Below, one piece after another: positions 43,033 through 52,088 of a stretch of 64,000 bases of DNA. A program made the position numbers and the translations under genes. Origin of the DNA: Streptomyces sp. NBC_01689 (GTDB lineage: Bacteria; Actinomycetota; Actinomycetes; Streptomycetales; Streptomycetaceae). Position 1 is the first letter of the stretch; each line of letters opens with the position of its first letter. The notes beneath the pieces are model-generated. The model searched no databases and was not told the origin of the DNA. It was given only the letters and a program-made list of their open reading frames with translations. The stretch spans positions 3,596,001-3,660,000 of the forward strand of contig NZ_CP109592.1 in the NCBI RefSeq assembly GCF_036250675.1. The letters run 5' to 3'.

Positions 43033-44942
43033 CGGCGCCCACGACCACCGCGCCGGACCGGGAACCCGGCGGGGACTCCCGCGAGGAACCCGCCACCGGA
43101 TCCGGCACGGACCCCGGCAGCGGCGGCCCGGCGGGGCGGGCCGAACCGCACCAGGACCCCTTCGACCGGGACACCCTGCCCACTCCCCCGGGCGCCACCG
43201 CCGGCCTGCTGCGCTCCCTGCTCGCCCCGCTGCGCACCCGCGTCGTGGTGACGGCCGTCCTGCTGCTGCTCCAGCAGGCGGCCGTGCAGGCGGGGCCGCT
43301 GCTCGTCGCGTACGCCATCGACCGGGCCGTACCGGCGCTGCGCCGGGGCGACCACGGTCCGCTGGTCGCGGTGGGTGCCGCGTACCTGCTGTGCGCGCTG
43401 GTCGCCGGCGGCCTCCAGTACGCCTTCATCGGCGCCTCCGCCCGCGTCAACCAGGACGTGCTGCTGGATCTGCGCGGCCGGATCTTCCGGCACGCGCAGG
43501 CGCTCAGTGTCGACTTCCACGAGCGGTACACCTCGGGCCGGCTGATCTCCCGCTCCACGACGGACGTCGAGTCACTGCGTGAGCTGCTCAGCGAGGGCCT
43601 GCAGGAACTGATCACGGTCATCCTGTCCTTCGTCTACATCTCGGCGATGCTGCTCTGGCTGGACCTCGGGCTCGGCGCGGTGGCGGTGGCCTCCTTCGTC
43701 CCGCTCTACCTCCTCGTACGGGTCTACCGGCGCCGGGCGGGCCGCATCTACCGGCTCCGCTCGACCGCGATCGCCGCCGTCATCGTGAAGTTCGCGGAGA
43801 CGATGAACGGCATCAGGCCGGTCCGCGCGTTCCGCCGCGAGGCGGTCAACGACGCGGAGTTCCGGGTTCTGAACAAGCGCCACGAGCACACGAACGGCGA
43901 CGCCCTGCTGGAGATGGCCCGCTATGTCGTCGGCTCGCGTCTGGTCGCCAACACGGCGGTCGCGGCGATCGTGCTGTGGGGCGCGTACCGGGTGGCCTCC
44001 GGGTCGCTGGCGCTGGGTGTGCTGGCCGCAGCGGTCCTGTATCTGCGCCGCCTCTACGACCCGATCGACCGGCTGGGCATGTTCCTCAACTCGTACCAGT
44101 CCGCGGCGGCCTCCCTGGAGAAGATCGCGGGCCTGCTGGCGCAGACGCCCTCCGTGCCGGAACCCGCCGCCCCGCGGCAGCTGCCCGCCCTCGCCTCCGG
44201 ACAGCCGGGCCGCGGGGTCGCCTTCGAGGACGTCCGCTTCGCGTACCGGACCGGCGGCGAGGTGCTGCCCGCCTTCTCGCTGGCGCTCCCCGCGGGGCAG
44301 ACCGTGGCCGTCGTCGGCTCGACCGGCGCGGGCAAGTCCACGCTCGCCAAGCTGCTCGCCCGCTTCTACGACCCGTCGGACGGCCGGGTGCTGCTCGACG
44401 GTGTGGACCTGCGCGAGCTGTCCGTGCCGGAGCTGCGGCGCGGAGTGGTGATGGTGACCCAGGAGGCCTTCCTCTTCTCCGGGACGGTCGCCGAGAACAT
44501 CGCGATCGGCCGCTCCGACGCGAGCCGGGAGGAGATCGAGCGGGCCGCCAAGGCGATCGGCGCCCACGACTTCATCAGCGCGCTGCCCGAGGGATACGAC
44601 ACGGACGTCCGCAAGCGGGGCGGCCGCATCTCCGCCGGTCAGCGCCAACTTGTCGCTTTCGCAAGGGCGTTGCTCGCCGATCCGGCCGTCCTGATCCTCG
44701 ACGAGGCGACCAGCTCGCTGGACGTCCCCGGCGAGCGGGCCGTGCAGCGCGCGATGCTCACGGTCCTGCGCGGCCGGACGGCGGTGGTCATCGCCCACCG
44801 GTTGTCCACGGTGGAGATCGCCGATCGGGTACTGGTCATGGAGCACGGACGGATCGTCGAGGACGGCACTCCGGCCGAACTCGTGGCGTCCACGGGCCGG
44901 TTCGCGGACCTGCACCGGGCGTGGCGGGACAGCCTCGTGTGA
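43029..44942 (+). CDS. Heterodimeric ABC exporter, subunit with catalytic Glu
   Basis: A 637-residue partner half-transporter. The first ~55 residues are Pro/Gly/Asp-rich, then six transmembrane helices, then the ATPase domain. Walker A is GSTGAGKST and Walker B is LILDEATSSLD with the catalytic Glu. The signature reads RISAGQRQLVAFARAL (SAGQ for SGGQ), so the hydrolytic site would use this Walker pair and the LSGGQ of its partner, the known arrangement of asymmetric exporters such as BmrCD or TmrAB. ATG at 43029 overlaps the upstream stop by four bases. The substrate is probably a drug, lipid or peptide. Confidence 0.94.
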   Translation: MTAPTTTAPDREPGGDSREEPATGSGTDPGSGGPAGRAEPHQDPFDRDTLPTPPGATAGLLRSLLAPLRTRVVVTAVLLLLQQAAVQAGPLLVAYAIDRAVPALRRGDHGPLVAVGAAYLLCALVAGGLQYAFIGASARVNQDVLLDLRGRIFRHAQALSVDFHERYTSGRLISRSTTDVESLRELLSEGLQELITVILSFVYISAMLLWLDLGLGAVAVASFVPLYLLVRVYRRRAGRIYRLRSTAIAAVIVKFAETMNGIRPVRAFRREAVNDAEFRVLNKRHEHTNGDALLEMARYVVGSRLVANTAVAAIVLWGAYRVASGSLALGVLAAAVLYLRRLYDPIDRLGMFLNSYQSAAASLEKIAGLLAQTPSVPEPAAPRQLPALASGQPGRGVAFEDVRFAYRTGGEVLPAFSLALPAGQTVAVVGSTGAGKSTLAKLLARFYDPSDGRVLLDGVDLRELSVPELRRGVVMVTQEAFLFSGTVAENIAIGRSDASREEIERAAKAIGAHDFISALPEGYDTDVRKRGGRISAGQRQLVAFARALLADPAVLILDEATSSLDVPGERAVQRAMLTVLRGRTAVVIAHRLSTVEIADRVLVMEHGRIVEDGTPAELVASTGRFADLHRAWRDSLV

Positions 44943-45196
44943 GAGGGCGGGGACCGGCAGGACGGCGGGACGACCGAACCCGCTGGACGGCCGGGCGCCG
45001 GACCCGCCGGGCGCCGGACCCGCCGGGCGGCCGGGCGGCCGGGCGTCGGACCCGGCGGGCCTCGACAGCGACCCCGCCGTCGCCGCCCGTACCGCCACCG
45101 GAACCGGCACCACCGGACCCCCGGGGCCGGGCCGTTCCCCAACGGCCGCCGGTCCGGGCCTGGTTGAATGACCGGCCCGCACCAGGAGGGGGAGAG
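44943..45196. repeat. GC-rich degenerate repeat tract between genes
   Basis: The 254 bases after the exporter gene have tandem copies of a CGGGCGCCGGACCCGC-like unit (about 44991-45025) grading into CGGGCGGC variants. This is probably slippage-derived; it can form strong stems and may stop transcription. It ends in the AGGAGGGGG ribosome binding site of the next gene. No open frame is supported. Confidence 0.5.
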
Positions 45197-46492
45197 ATGG
45201 GACTGGAGACGGGCGTCGCCGTGGCGGGGCTGCTGGTGGGAATCGTCGCGGCGGGGTTGGCCTGGGCGCCCCGGCGCCAGGCCGGCCGCGAGCAGGGCAT
45301 CGCTCTGTTCGTCCGGGTGCGCGGTCATCTCAAAGGCCACCGAGCCGAGTTGAGCACCGCGTGCGCCGAGGCCCAGACCGCTCACCGCGCCGACCGGGAA
45401 CTGGTGCTGCTGACCCGGCCCGGATGGATCCCGGACCGTCCGCTGCCCCTGGACGCCGTGCGGATGACGCTCCGCGAGTCCCGGCCGGACGAGCAACTCG
45501 GCTCCTGCCGCGCGGACCTGGTCCGCTACTGGCCACAGGTGCCCGGGGCGCGCCGCGCGGCGACCTACTCGGCCGCGATCGAGGCGTACGACCGGCCCGG
45601 CGTCTGGTTCAACGGGACGTCCTACCGGCTGCTCGACGTGACGCCCCCGCCCGCGGGCCTGCCCGGGGACGGACTCGACCTCGCCTTCGCGCTCGGCCGC
45701 TACTTCGACGGCCTCGACACCACCGAACCCCTCGCCTACGAGGAGGCGCTGCGCCATCTCAAGGGCGCCTCCGCGCCGTTGCGGGGCCCGTTCCGGCGCG
45801 GGCTCGGCAGTCCCTTCGCCCTGCACGGCCGGGCGGCGCTGCCCGGGGTGAGCACCCTCACGATCAGGGTCGAGAACGGCGGGAGCGGCGGCACGGACGG
45901 AGCCGCGGACGGCGGGAGCGACGGCACCGGCGGGGCCTACTTCTTCATGCACCGGCGCGACGCCGGCAGGGTCGCCGTGGCCATGGACACCACCCACGTC
46001 GCCCCGGCCGGTGAGTTCCAGCCGCACGCCGACGTCCTGCCGGTCTGGCACTCGGACCTCGACCTGTGGCACAACACCATGCGGGAGTACGCCGAGGAGT
46101 TCCTGGCCGCCCCGGACGCCACCGGCGGCGGCGGGGTCACCCTGGACTACGCCCATGACCTGCCGTACGCGCACTTCGCACGCGCGGTGCGGGACGGCCG
46201 CGTCCGGGTGCGCTTCCTCGGCCTCGGTCTCGATCCGCTGTCCTGGAAGCCGGAGATCTGCCTGGTGTGCGTGTGGGACGCCGCGGCCTTCGACGAGATC
46301 TTCGCGGGGATGGGCGAGCACAACGAGGAGGGCGTGCTGGTGGTCGGCGCCCGGGCGGGCGACGGGTACCGCGGTGTCCCCTTCACCGCCGGGAACGTGC
46401 TCGGCTACGCCGGACACGCCTCGACCCTGCCCGCGGGCCGGGCCTGTCTGACGCTGGCGTGGCGGTGGCGCCGCGAGCTCGGCCTGCTCTGA
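45197..46492 (+). CDS. Conserved hypothetical protein with N-terminal membrane anchor
   Basis: I do not recognise a function. This 431-residue protein begins with a single hydrophobic segment (TGVAVAGLLVGIVAAGLAW, residues ~5-23) followed by a positively charged stretch (APRRQAGR), so it is anchored with the bulk probably inside. The rest is soluble with a Gly-rich insertion around residue 235 (ENGGSGGTDG). A conserved-looking motif YFFMHRRDAGRVAVA and FQPHADVLPVWHSDLDLW lies in the second half; I recall similar segments in the C-terminal part of large Streptomyces regulatory proteins. AGGAGGGGG precedes ATG at 45197. Confidence 0.75.
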   Translation: MGLETGVAVAGLLVGIVAAGLAWAPRRQAGREQGIALFVRVRGHLKGHRAELSTACAEAQTAHRADRELVLLTRPGWIPDRPLPLDAVRMTLRESRPDEQLGSCRADLVRYWPQVPGARRAATYSAAIEAYDRPGVWFNGTSYRLLDVTPPPAGLPGDGLDLAFALGRYFDGLDTTEPLAYEEALRHLKGASAPLRGPFRRGLGSPFALHGRAALPGVSTLTIRVENGGSGGTDGAADGGSDGTGGAYFFMHRRDAGRVAVAMDTTHVAPAGEFQPHADVLPVWHSDLDLWHNTMREYAEEFLAAPDATGGGGVTLDYAHDLPYAHFARAVRDGRVRVRFLGLGLDPLSWKPEICLVCVWDAAAFDEIFAGMGEHNEEGVLVVGARAGDGYRGVPFTAGNVLGYAGHASTLPAGRACLTLAWRWRRELGLL

Positions 46493-46632
46493 GGCCCCGG
46501 CGTCCGGTGCCCCGGGCTCCACCCCGATTCCCCTGCCCCTCCCGCTCGGCTACCGTCGTGGGCGGGGGCGCCCGGCCGCCCGGCGGACCCCTCGCACCGA
46601 CTCCGCGCGTTCCCGTGTGTCACGGAGGCCCG

Positions 46633-47610
46633 ATGAAGGCGATCGCCCAGGACCGGTACGGCTCCCCCGACGTGCTGGAGCTGCGGGAGCTGGACAGACC
46701 GGCGCCCGCCCCGGCCGAGGTTCTCGTCCGGGTGAGCGCGGTGTCGGTCAACGCCTACGACTGGCACCTCATGCGCGGCGACCCCTATCTGGCGCGGCTG
46801 ACCTTCGGTGTCCGCCGTCCGCGGACCCCGGTGCGTGGCCGGGACTTCGCCGGACGGGTGGAGGCGGTCGGCGCGGACGTGCGGCGACTGCGCCCCGGGG
46901 ACGAGGTGTTCGGGGAGACCGACGGCGCGTTCGCCCAGTACGTGGTGGCCCACCAGGACGCGGTGGCCGTGAAACCGGACGGGCTGAGCTTCGAGCAGGC
47001 CGCCGCGCTGCCGCTCGCCGGGAACACGGCGCTCGTCGGCCTGCGGGACCTGGGACGGGTGACGGCGGGACAACGTGTCCTGGTCAACGGCGCGTCGGGC
47101 GGGGTCGGGACCTTCGCCGTACAGATCGCCAAGGCGTACGGCGCGGACGTGACCGCCGTGTGCAGCACACGGAACGTGGACCTGGTCCGCTCGCTCGGCG
47201 CGGACCGCGTCGTCGACTACACCCGGGAGGACTTCGCCCGCGTGGGGACGCGTCACGACGTCGTGTTCGACCTGGTCGCGAACCGCTCGCTGACGGACCT
47301 GCGGCGCGCGCTCACGCCCACGGGCACGCTCCTGCTGTCCGGCGGGGGTGTCTCCGCGGGCGGCAGTCTGCTCGGGCCGATGCGTCTCATCCTCAAGGGG
47401 CGGGCGCTGTCACGCTTCGTCGGCCAGCGGGTGCTCACGTTCTTCGCGGCACCGAGCGGGGCGAACCTGGCCGTGCTGCGGGAGTTCGTCGAATCCGGGA
47501 AGGTGACCCCGGTCGTCGACCGGACGTACGGGTCGCTCGGCGAGGTGCCCGACGCGATCCGCTACGTGGAGGGGGAGCACGCCCGCGCGAAGGTCGTCGT
47601 CACGGTCTGA
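46633..47610 (+). CDS. NAD(P)-dependent quinone oxidoreductase-like MDR protein
   Basis: A 325-residue medium-chain dehydrogenase/reductase without catalytic zinc. MKAIAQDRYGSPDVLELRELDRP is the usual zeta-crystallin-like start; RPRTPVRGRDFAGRVEAVG and GDEVFGETDGAFAQYVV follow, with the nucleotide motif VNGASGGVGTFAVQIAKAYGA. It probably reduces quinones or enones with NADPH. ATG at 46633 has ACGGAGG six bases upstream. It stands alone. Confidence 0.92.
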   Translation: MKAIAQDRYGSPDVLELRELDRPAPAPAEVLVRVSAVSVNAYDWHLMRGDPYLARLTFGVRRPRTPVRGRDFAGRVEAVGADVRRLRPGDEVFGETDGAFAQYVVAHQDAVAVKPDGLSFEQAAALPLAGNTALVGLRDLGRVTAGQRVLVNGASGGVGTFAVQIAKAYGADVTAVCSTRNVDLVRSLGADRVVDYTREDFARVGTRHDVVFDLVANRSLTDLRRALTPTGTLLLSGGGVSAGGSLLGPMRLILKGRALSRFVGQRVLTFFAAPSGANLAVLREFVESGKVTPVVDRTYGSLGEVPDAIRYVEGEHARAKVVVTV

Positions 47611-48011
47611 CGGGGAGCGGCTTCACGAACGCGCCAATCCCTCTCAGGACGGGACCGTTCACCACGTTCCCCACGGCCTCGCACGCGATCACGCCGGCCG
47701 GCGTTCCGGCGCGGTCGGAGCCGGTCCGGGTGCACGGCGGGGCACGGGTTCGTATACCGAACATGACCAACCGGAGAACGAGACGATTCCGGCCAAGTTC
47801 TTGATGCGGTCCTGACAGAGGGCGAGATCTCCTGCCACTCTTCCCACGGTCGCTCCACAGCAACCTCACAGTGACCTCGCCGTGCCGCGACCGAAGTCCA
47901 TCGTGCAACTGGTTCTGCGTTCTTCCCTGTTCTGCCCTGTTCTGCCCGGACGGGTACCCACCGCCCGGATCCCCACTGGCCGCGCGAGCCGTGGCCACGC
48001 AGAAGGAGTCA
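47611..48011 (+). promoter_or_regulatory. Promoter region of the first M4 protease
   Basis: CGGCCAA (47790-47796), TCCTGACA (47810-47817) and CACTCTTCC (47836-47844) match the same three elements with exactly the same spacing (13 and 18 bases) upstream of the second M4 protease. The reverse of 47786-47795 is TGGCCGGAAT, a perfect fit to the AdpA consensus TGGCSNGWWY. CTGACA and CACTCT could be the -35 and -10 with an 18-base spacer. The remaining leader of ~165 bases has no clear structure. The first ~150 bases after the MDR gene hold nothing I can identify. Confidence 0.6.
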
Positions 48012-50057
48012 GTGTTGAGCAGCATGTCCTCGCACAGACGCACCTCCCACACCGCCCGTCGCCGTGTCGCCGCCGTCGCCCTCGTCGGCGTCTCCGCCCT
48101 GCTGGCCGCCGCGGTCCAGTCGGGCGCCGCGAACGCCGCGCCCCAGAAGCCGGTTCCGGGCCGGATCGACCCCGGGGCCGTCGCCCTGAAGCTCACCCCC
48201 TCGCAGCGCGCCGAGCTGATCCGCGACGCCGACGCCGCCCGGGTGACCACCGCCAAGGATCTCGGCCTCGGCGCCAAGGAGTCGCTGGTCGCCCGTGACG
48301 TCATCAAGGACGCGGACGGCACGGTGCACACGCGCTACGAGCGCACCTACGACGGCCTCCCGGTCCTCGGCGGCGACCTGGTCGTCGACACCGCCAAGTC
48401 CGGCCGGACGGAGCGCGTCATCAAGGCGACGGCGGCCACGATCAAGGTCGCCTCCCTCACCCCCTCGGTCGCGGCCGGCACCGCGGAGCGGCAGGCCCTC
48501 TCCGCCGCCAAGGCCGACGGGTCGAAGAAGACCGCCGCCGATCGCGCGCCCCGCAAGGTGATCTGGGCGGCGGACGGCAGGCCGACCCTCGCCTACGAGA
48601 CGGTCGTCGGCGGCTTCCAGGACGACGGCACCCCGAACCAGCTGCACGTCATCACCGACGCGGCCACCGGCAAGAAGCTCTACGAGTACCAGGGCATCGA
48701 GACCGGCGTCGGCAACACCCAGTACAGCGGCCAGGTGACCCTGACGACGACGCAGTCGGGCTCCAACTTCACGCTGACGGACGGCGCGCGCGGCGGCCAC
48801 AAGACGTACAACCTGAACCGGGGTACGTCCGGCACCGGCACGCTGTTCTCGCAGACCAGCGACACCTGGGGCAACGGCACCATCTCCAACGCCGCGACGG
48901 CGGGCGCCGACGCGCACTACGGCGCCGCGGAGACCTGGGACTTCTACAAGAACACGTTCAACCGCAGCGGCATCAAGAACAACGGCGTGGGCGCCTACTC
49001 CCGGGTCCACTACGGCAACTCGTACGTCAACGCGTTCTGGGACGACAGCTGCTTCTGCATGACGTACGGCGACGGCTCCGGCAACGCGGACCCGCTGACG
49101 GCGCTGGACGTGGCGGGCCACGAGATGAGCCACGGCGTCACCTCCAACACCGCGGGCCTCAACTACACCGGTGAGTCGGGCGGCCTGAACGAGGCGACCT
49201 CCGACATCTTCGGCACCGGCGTCGAGTTCTACGCCAACAACGCCTCCGACCCCGGTGACTACCTCATCGGCGAGAAGATCGACATCAACGGCGACGGCAC
49301 CCCGCTGCGCTACATGGACAAGCCCAGCAAGGACGGCGGCTCGGCGGACAACTGGTCCTCCAGCGTCGGCGGCCTGGACGTCCACTACTCCTCGGGCGTC
49401 GCCAACCACTTCTTCTACCTGCTGTCCGAGGGCAGTGGCGCGAAGGTGATCAACGGCGTCAGCTACAACTCGCCGACCGGCGACGGCCTGCCCGTCACCG
49501 GCATCGGCCGCGACAAGGCCCTGCAGATCTGGTACCGGGCGCTCACCACCAAGTTCACCTCGACCACCAACTACGCGGCGGCCCGCACCGGCACGCTCGC
49601 GGCGGCCGGTGAGCTGTACGGCACCACCAGCGCCGAGTACACGGCGGTCGCGAACGCCTGGGCGGCCGTGAAGGTCGGCACGCGCCCCGGCGGCGGCGGT
49701 GGCGGCGGTACGTCGTTCGAGAACACGGCCGACGTATCAATTCCGGACAACGGAGCGGCGGTCACCTCCTCGATCGCCGTCACCGGCCGCACCGGCAACG
49801 CCCCCTCGAACCTCCAGGTCGACGTGAACATCGTGCACACCTGGCGCGGTGACCTGGTCATCGACCTGGTGGCCCCGGACGGCTCGACGTACCGGCTGAA
49901 GAACTTCAGCTCGTCGGACTCGGCGGACAACGTGGTGGCCACCTACACGGTCAACGCGTCCTCCGAAGTCGCCAACGGTACGTGGAAGTTGAAGGTCCAG
50001 GACCAGGCGGCGCAGGACACCGGCTACATCAACAGCTGGAAGCTGACCTTCCCGTAG
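48012..50057 (+). CDS. Secreted M4 (thermolysin) metalloprotease with P/Homo B domain
   Basis: A 681-residue neutral zinc protease. It has a signal peptide (RRTSHTARRRVAAVALVG, then cleavage near ANAAPQ), an FTP/PepSY propeptide (to about residue 215), and a catalytic domain with HEMSH (370-374) and third ligand Glu 394 in GLNEATSD. A C-terminal P-domain (about 565-681, ENTADVSIPDNG ... INSWKLTFP) follows a Gly-rich linker; P-domains bind or stabilise. The start is GTG at 48012 by position relative to AAGGAG; TTG at 48015 and ATG at 48024 are possible. A tandem paralogue follows without the P-domain. The protein probably feeds peptides to the importer earlier in the window. Confidence 0.94.
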   Translation: MLSSMSSHRRTSHTARRRVAAVALVGVSALLAAAVQSGAANAAPQKPVPGRIDPGAVALKLTPSQRAELIRDADAARVTTAKDLGLGAKESLVARDVIKDADGTVHTRYERTYDGLPVLGGDLVVDTAKSGRTERVIKATAATIKVASLTPSVAAGTAERQALSAAKADGSKKTAADRAPRKVIWAADGRPTLAYETVVGGFQDDGTPNQLHVITDAATGKKLYEYQGIETGVGNTQYSGQVTLTTTQSGSNFTLTDGARGGHKTYNLNRGTSGTGTLFSQTSDTWGNGTISNAATAGADAHYGAAETWDFYKNTFNRSGIKNNGVGAYSRVHYGNSYVNAFWDDSCFCMTYGDGSGNADPLTALDVAGHEMSHGVTSNTAGLNYTGESGGLNEATSDIFGTGVEFYANNASDPGDYLIGEKIDINGDGTPLRYMDKPSKDGGSADNWSSSVGGLDVHYSSGVANHFFYLLSEGSGAKVINGVSYNSPTGDGLPVTGIGRDKALQIWYRALTTKFTSTTNYAAARTGTLAAAGELYGTTSAEYTAVANAWAAVKVGTRPGGGGGGGTSFENTADVSIPDNGAAVTSSIAVTGRTGNAPSNLQVDVNIVHTWRGDLVIDLVAPDGSTYRLKNFSSSDSADNVVATYTVNASSEVANGTWKLKVQDQAAQDTGYINSWKLTFP

Positions 50058-50357
50058 ACCGCGGGTGGACACGCACCGAACCACGGGCGCCGCTCCGGTG
50101 GATCAACTCCCCCGGGGCGGCGCCCCCTTTACGGTGCCCGGAGTTTGCGTTGCCCCGCCCTTTACCCGTGATCGGGTCCGTATTACGTACAGCGATCTTC
50201 ATCCAACGGACGCTTTTCGGCCAACCTGAGCTTGCACTCCTGACATGTACGCGCCCTGGATGTCACTCTTCCACCGCACGGCTCACCCGCACCGCAACTT
50301 CCCATCGTCCGGAAGGCCACCCCACGGCGTCCGGACGCCCCCACAGAAGGAGCTTGC
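50058..50357 (+). promoter_or_regulatory. Terminator of the first M4 gene and promoter of the second
   Basis: GGGCGCCGCTCC (50085-50096) and GGGGCGGCGCCC (50114-50125), with one G-U pair, form a terminator followed by CCTTT, 27 bases after the first M4 stop. Then come CGGCCAA (50218-50224), TCCTGACA (50238-50245) and CACTCTTCC (50264-50272), spaced 13 and 18 bases as in the first M4 promoter. GAAGGAG precedes the GTG start of the second gene by five bases. Confidence 0.65.
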
Positions 50358-52019
50358 GTGACTCCCCTCTACGCGCGTCACAAGCGCACCACCCTGGCCA
50401 TCGCCACCGCTGTCGCCGCCGGAGCCCTGCTCACCACCGGTCTGACCACCGGTGCCTCCGCCCAGTCCGAGCCGCTCGCCGCGGCCGGCCGGGCGAACCT
50501 CCCCGGCGCCACGGTCCAGCTGTCCGACGCCGCGCGCACCAGCCTGATCAAGCGGGCCGACGCCGCCGCGCCCGAGACCGCCCAGCAGATAGGCCTCGGT
50601 GCCAAGGAGAAACTGGTCGTCAGAGACGTCGTCAAGGACGTCGACGGCACGGTGCACACCCGCTACGAGCGCACGTACAACGGCCTTCCGGTCCTCGGCG
50701 GCGACCTGGTCGTCCACGAGTCCAAGGCCGGCCGGACCGAGGGCGTCACCCGGGCCGTGCAGACAGCCATCAAGGTCGCCTCGCTGAAGCCGCAGGTCAC
50801 CACCGCGAAGGCGGAGAAGCAGGCGCTGACCGCCGCGAAGTCGGCCGGCTCCGCGCAGACCACCGCCGACCGCGCCCCCCGCAAGGTGATCTGGGCCGCC
50901 TCCGGCAGGCCGACCCTCGCCTACGAGACGGTCGTCGGCGGTCTCCAGGACGACGGCACCCCGAACGAGCTGCACGTCATCACCGACGCGGCCACCGGCA
51001 AGAAGCTCTACGAGTACCAGGGCATCGAGACCGGCACCGGCAAGAGCCTCTACTCGGGCACGGTCACGCTCAGCACCACCAAGTCGGGCACGACCTACAA
51101 CCTGACGGACGGCACGCGCGGCGGCCACAAGACGTACAACCTCAAGCACGGCACGTCGGGCACCGGCACCCTGTTCACCGACGCCGACGACGTGTGGGGC
51201 ACCGGCACCGCCTCCAGCTCCACCACGGACCAGACGGCCGCCGCCGACGCCGCGTACGGAGCCCAGGAGACCTGGGACTTCTACAAGAACACCTTCGGCC
51301 GCAACGGCATCAAGAACAACGGCGTGGGCGCCTACTCCCGGGTCCACTACGGCAGCTCGTACGTCAACGCGTTCTGGGACGACAGCTGCTTCTGCATGAC
51401 GTACGGCGACGGCTCCGGGAACACCCACCCGCTGACCTCGCTGGACGTGGCCGGACACGAGATGAGCCACGGTGTCACCTCCAACACCGCGGGCCTCAAC
51501 TACTCCGGCGAGTCCGGCGGCCTGAACGAGGCGACCTCCGACATCTTCGGCACCGGCGTCGAGTTCTACGCGGCCAACGCCTCCGACCCCGGTGACTACC
51601 TCATCGGCGAGAAGATCAACATCAACGGCGACGGCACCCCGCTGCGCTACATGGACAAGCCCAGCAAGGACGGCGGCTCGGCGGACTCCTGGTCCTCCAC
51701 GGTCGGCAACAAGGACGTGCACTACTCGTCCGGCGTCGCGAACCACTTCTTCTACCTCCTCGCGGAGGGCAGCGGCGCCAAGACCATCAACGGCGTCTCG
51801 TACAACTCGCCGACGTCCAACGGCTCCACGGTCACCGGCATCGGCCGCGCCAAGGCGCTGCAGATCTGGTACAAGGCGCTGACCACGTACATGACCTCGA
51901 CGACGAACTACAAGGCGGCCCGCACCGCGACGCTCTCCGCGGCGTCCGCGCTGTACGGCTCCGGCAGCACGGAGTACGCGACGGTGGCCGCGGCCTGGTC
52001 CGCGGTCAACGTGAGCTAG
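50358..52019 (+). CDS. Secreted M4 (thermolysin) metalloprotease, short form
   Basis: A 553-residue neutral zinc protease, tandem paralogue of the previous gene. It has a signal peptide (ARHKRTTLAIATAVAAGALL, cleavage near ASAQ), an FTP/PepSY propeptide, and a catalytic domain with HEMSH (His 367) and GLNEATSD. It ends after the M4 C-terminal domain (ATVAAAWSAVNVS) and lacks the P-domain. Large stretches of nucleotide sequence in the catalytic domain are nearly identical to the upstream copy. GTG at 50358 has GAAGGAG five bases upstream. It resembles the S. coelicolor neutral protease I remember as SCO5447. Confidence 0.95.
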   Translation: MTPLYARHKRTTLAIATAVAAGALLTTGLTTGASAQSEPLAAAGRANLPGATVQLSDAARTSLIKRADAAAPETAQQIGLGAKEKLVVRDVVKDVDGTVHTRYERTYNGLPVLGGDLVVHESKAGRTEGVTRAVQTAIKVASLKPQVTTAKAEKQALTAAKSAGSAQTTADRAPRKVIWAASGRPTLAYETVVGGLQDDGTPNELHVITDAATGKKLYEYQGIETGTGKSLYSGTVTLSTTKSGTTYNLTDGTRGGHKTYNLKHGTSGTGTLFTDADDVWGTGTASSSTTDQTAAADAAYGAQETWDFYKNTFGRNGIKNNGVGAYSRVHYGSSYVNAFWDDSCFCMTYGDGSGNTHPLTSLDVAGHEMSHGVTSNTAGLNYSGESGGLNEATSDIFGTGVEFYAANASDPGDYLIGEKININGDGTPLRYMDKPSKDGGSADSWSSTVGNKDVHYSSGVANHFFYLLAEGSGAKTINGVSYNSPTSNGSTVTGIGRAKALQIWYKALTTYMTSTTNYKAARTATLSAASALYGSGSTEYATVAAAWSAVNVS

Positions 52020-52035
52020 TGATCCGTTAGACGCC

Positions 52036-52076
52036 AGGGCGGTACCCGGGGAGTGATCGGCTCCGGGTACCGCCCT
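52036..52076 (+). terminator. Terminator of the second M4 protease gene
   Basis: AGGGCGGTACCCGG (52036-52049) pairs perfectly with CCGGGTACCGCCCT (52063-52076), with a 13-base loop, 17 bases after the stop codon. Confidence 0.85.
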
Positions 52077-52088
52077 ACGCTGTCCCCC

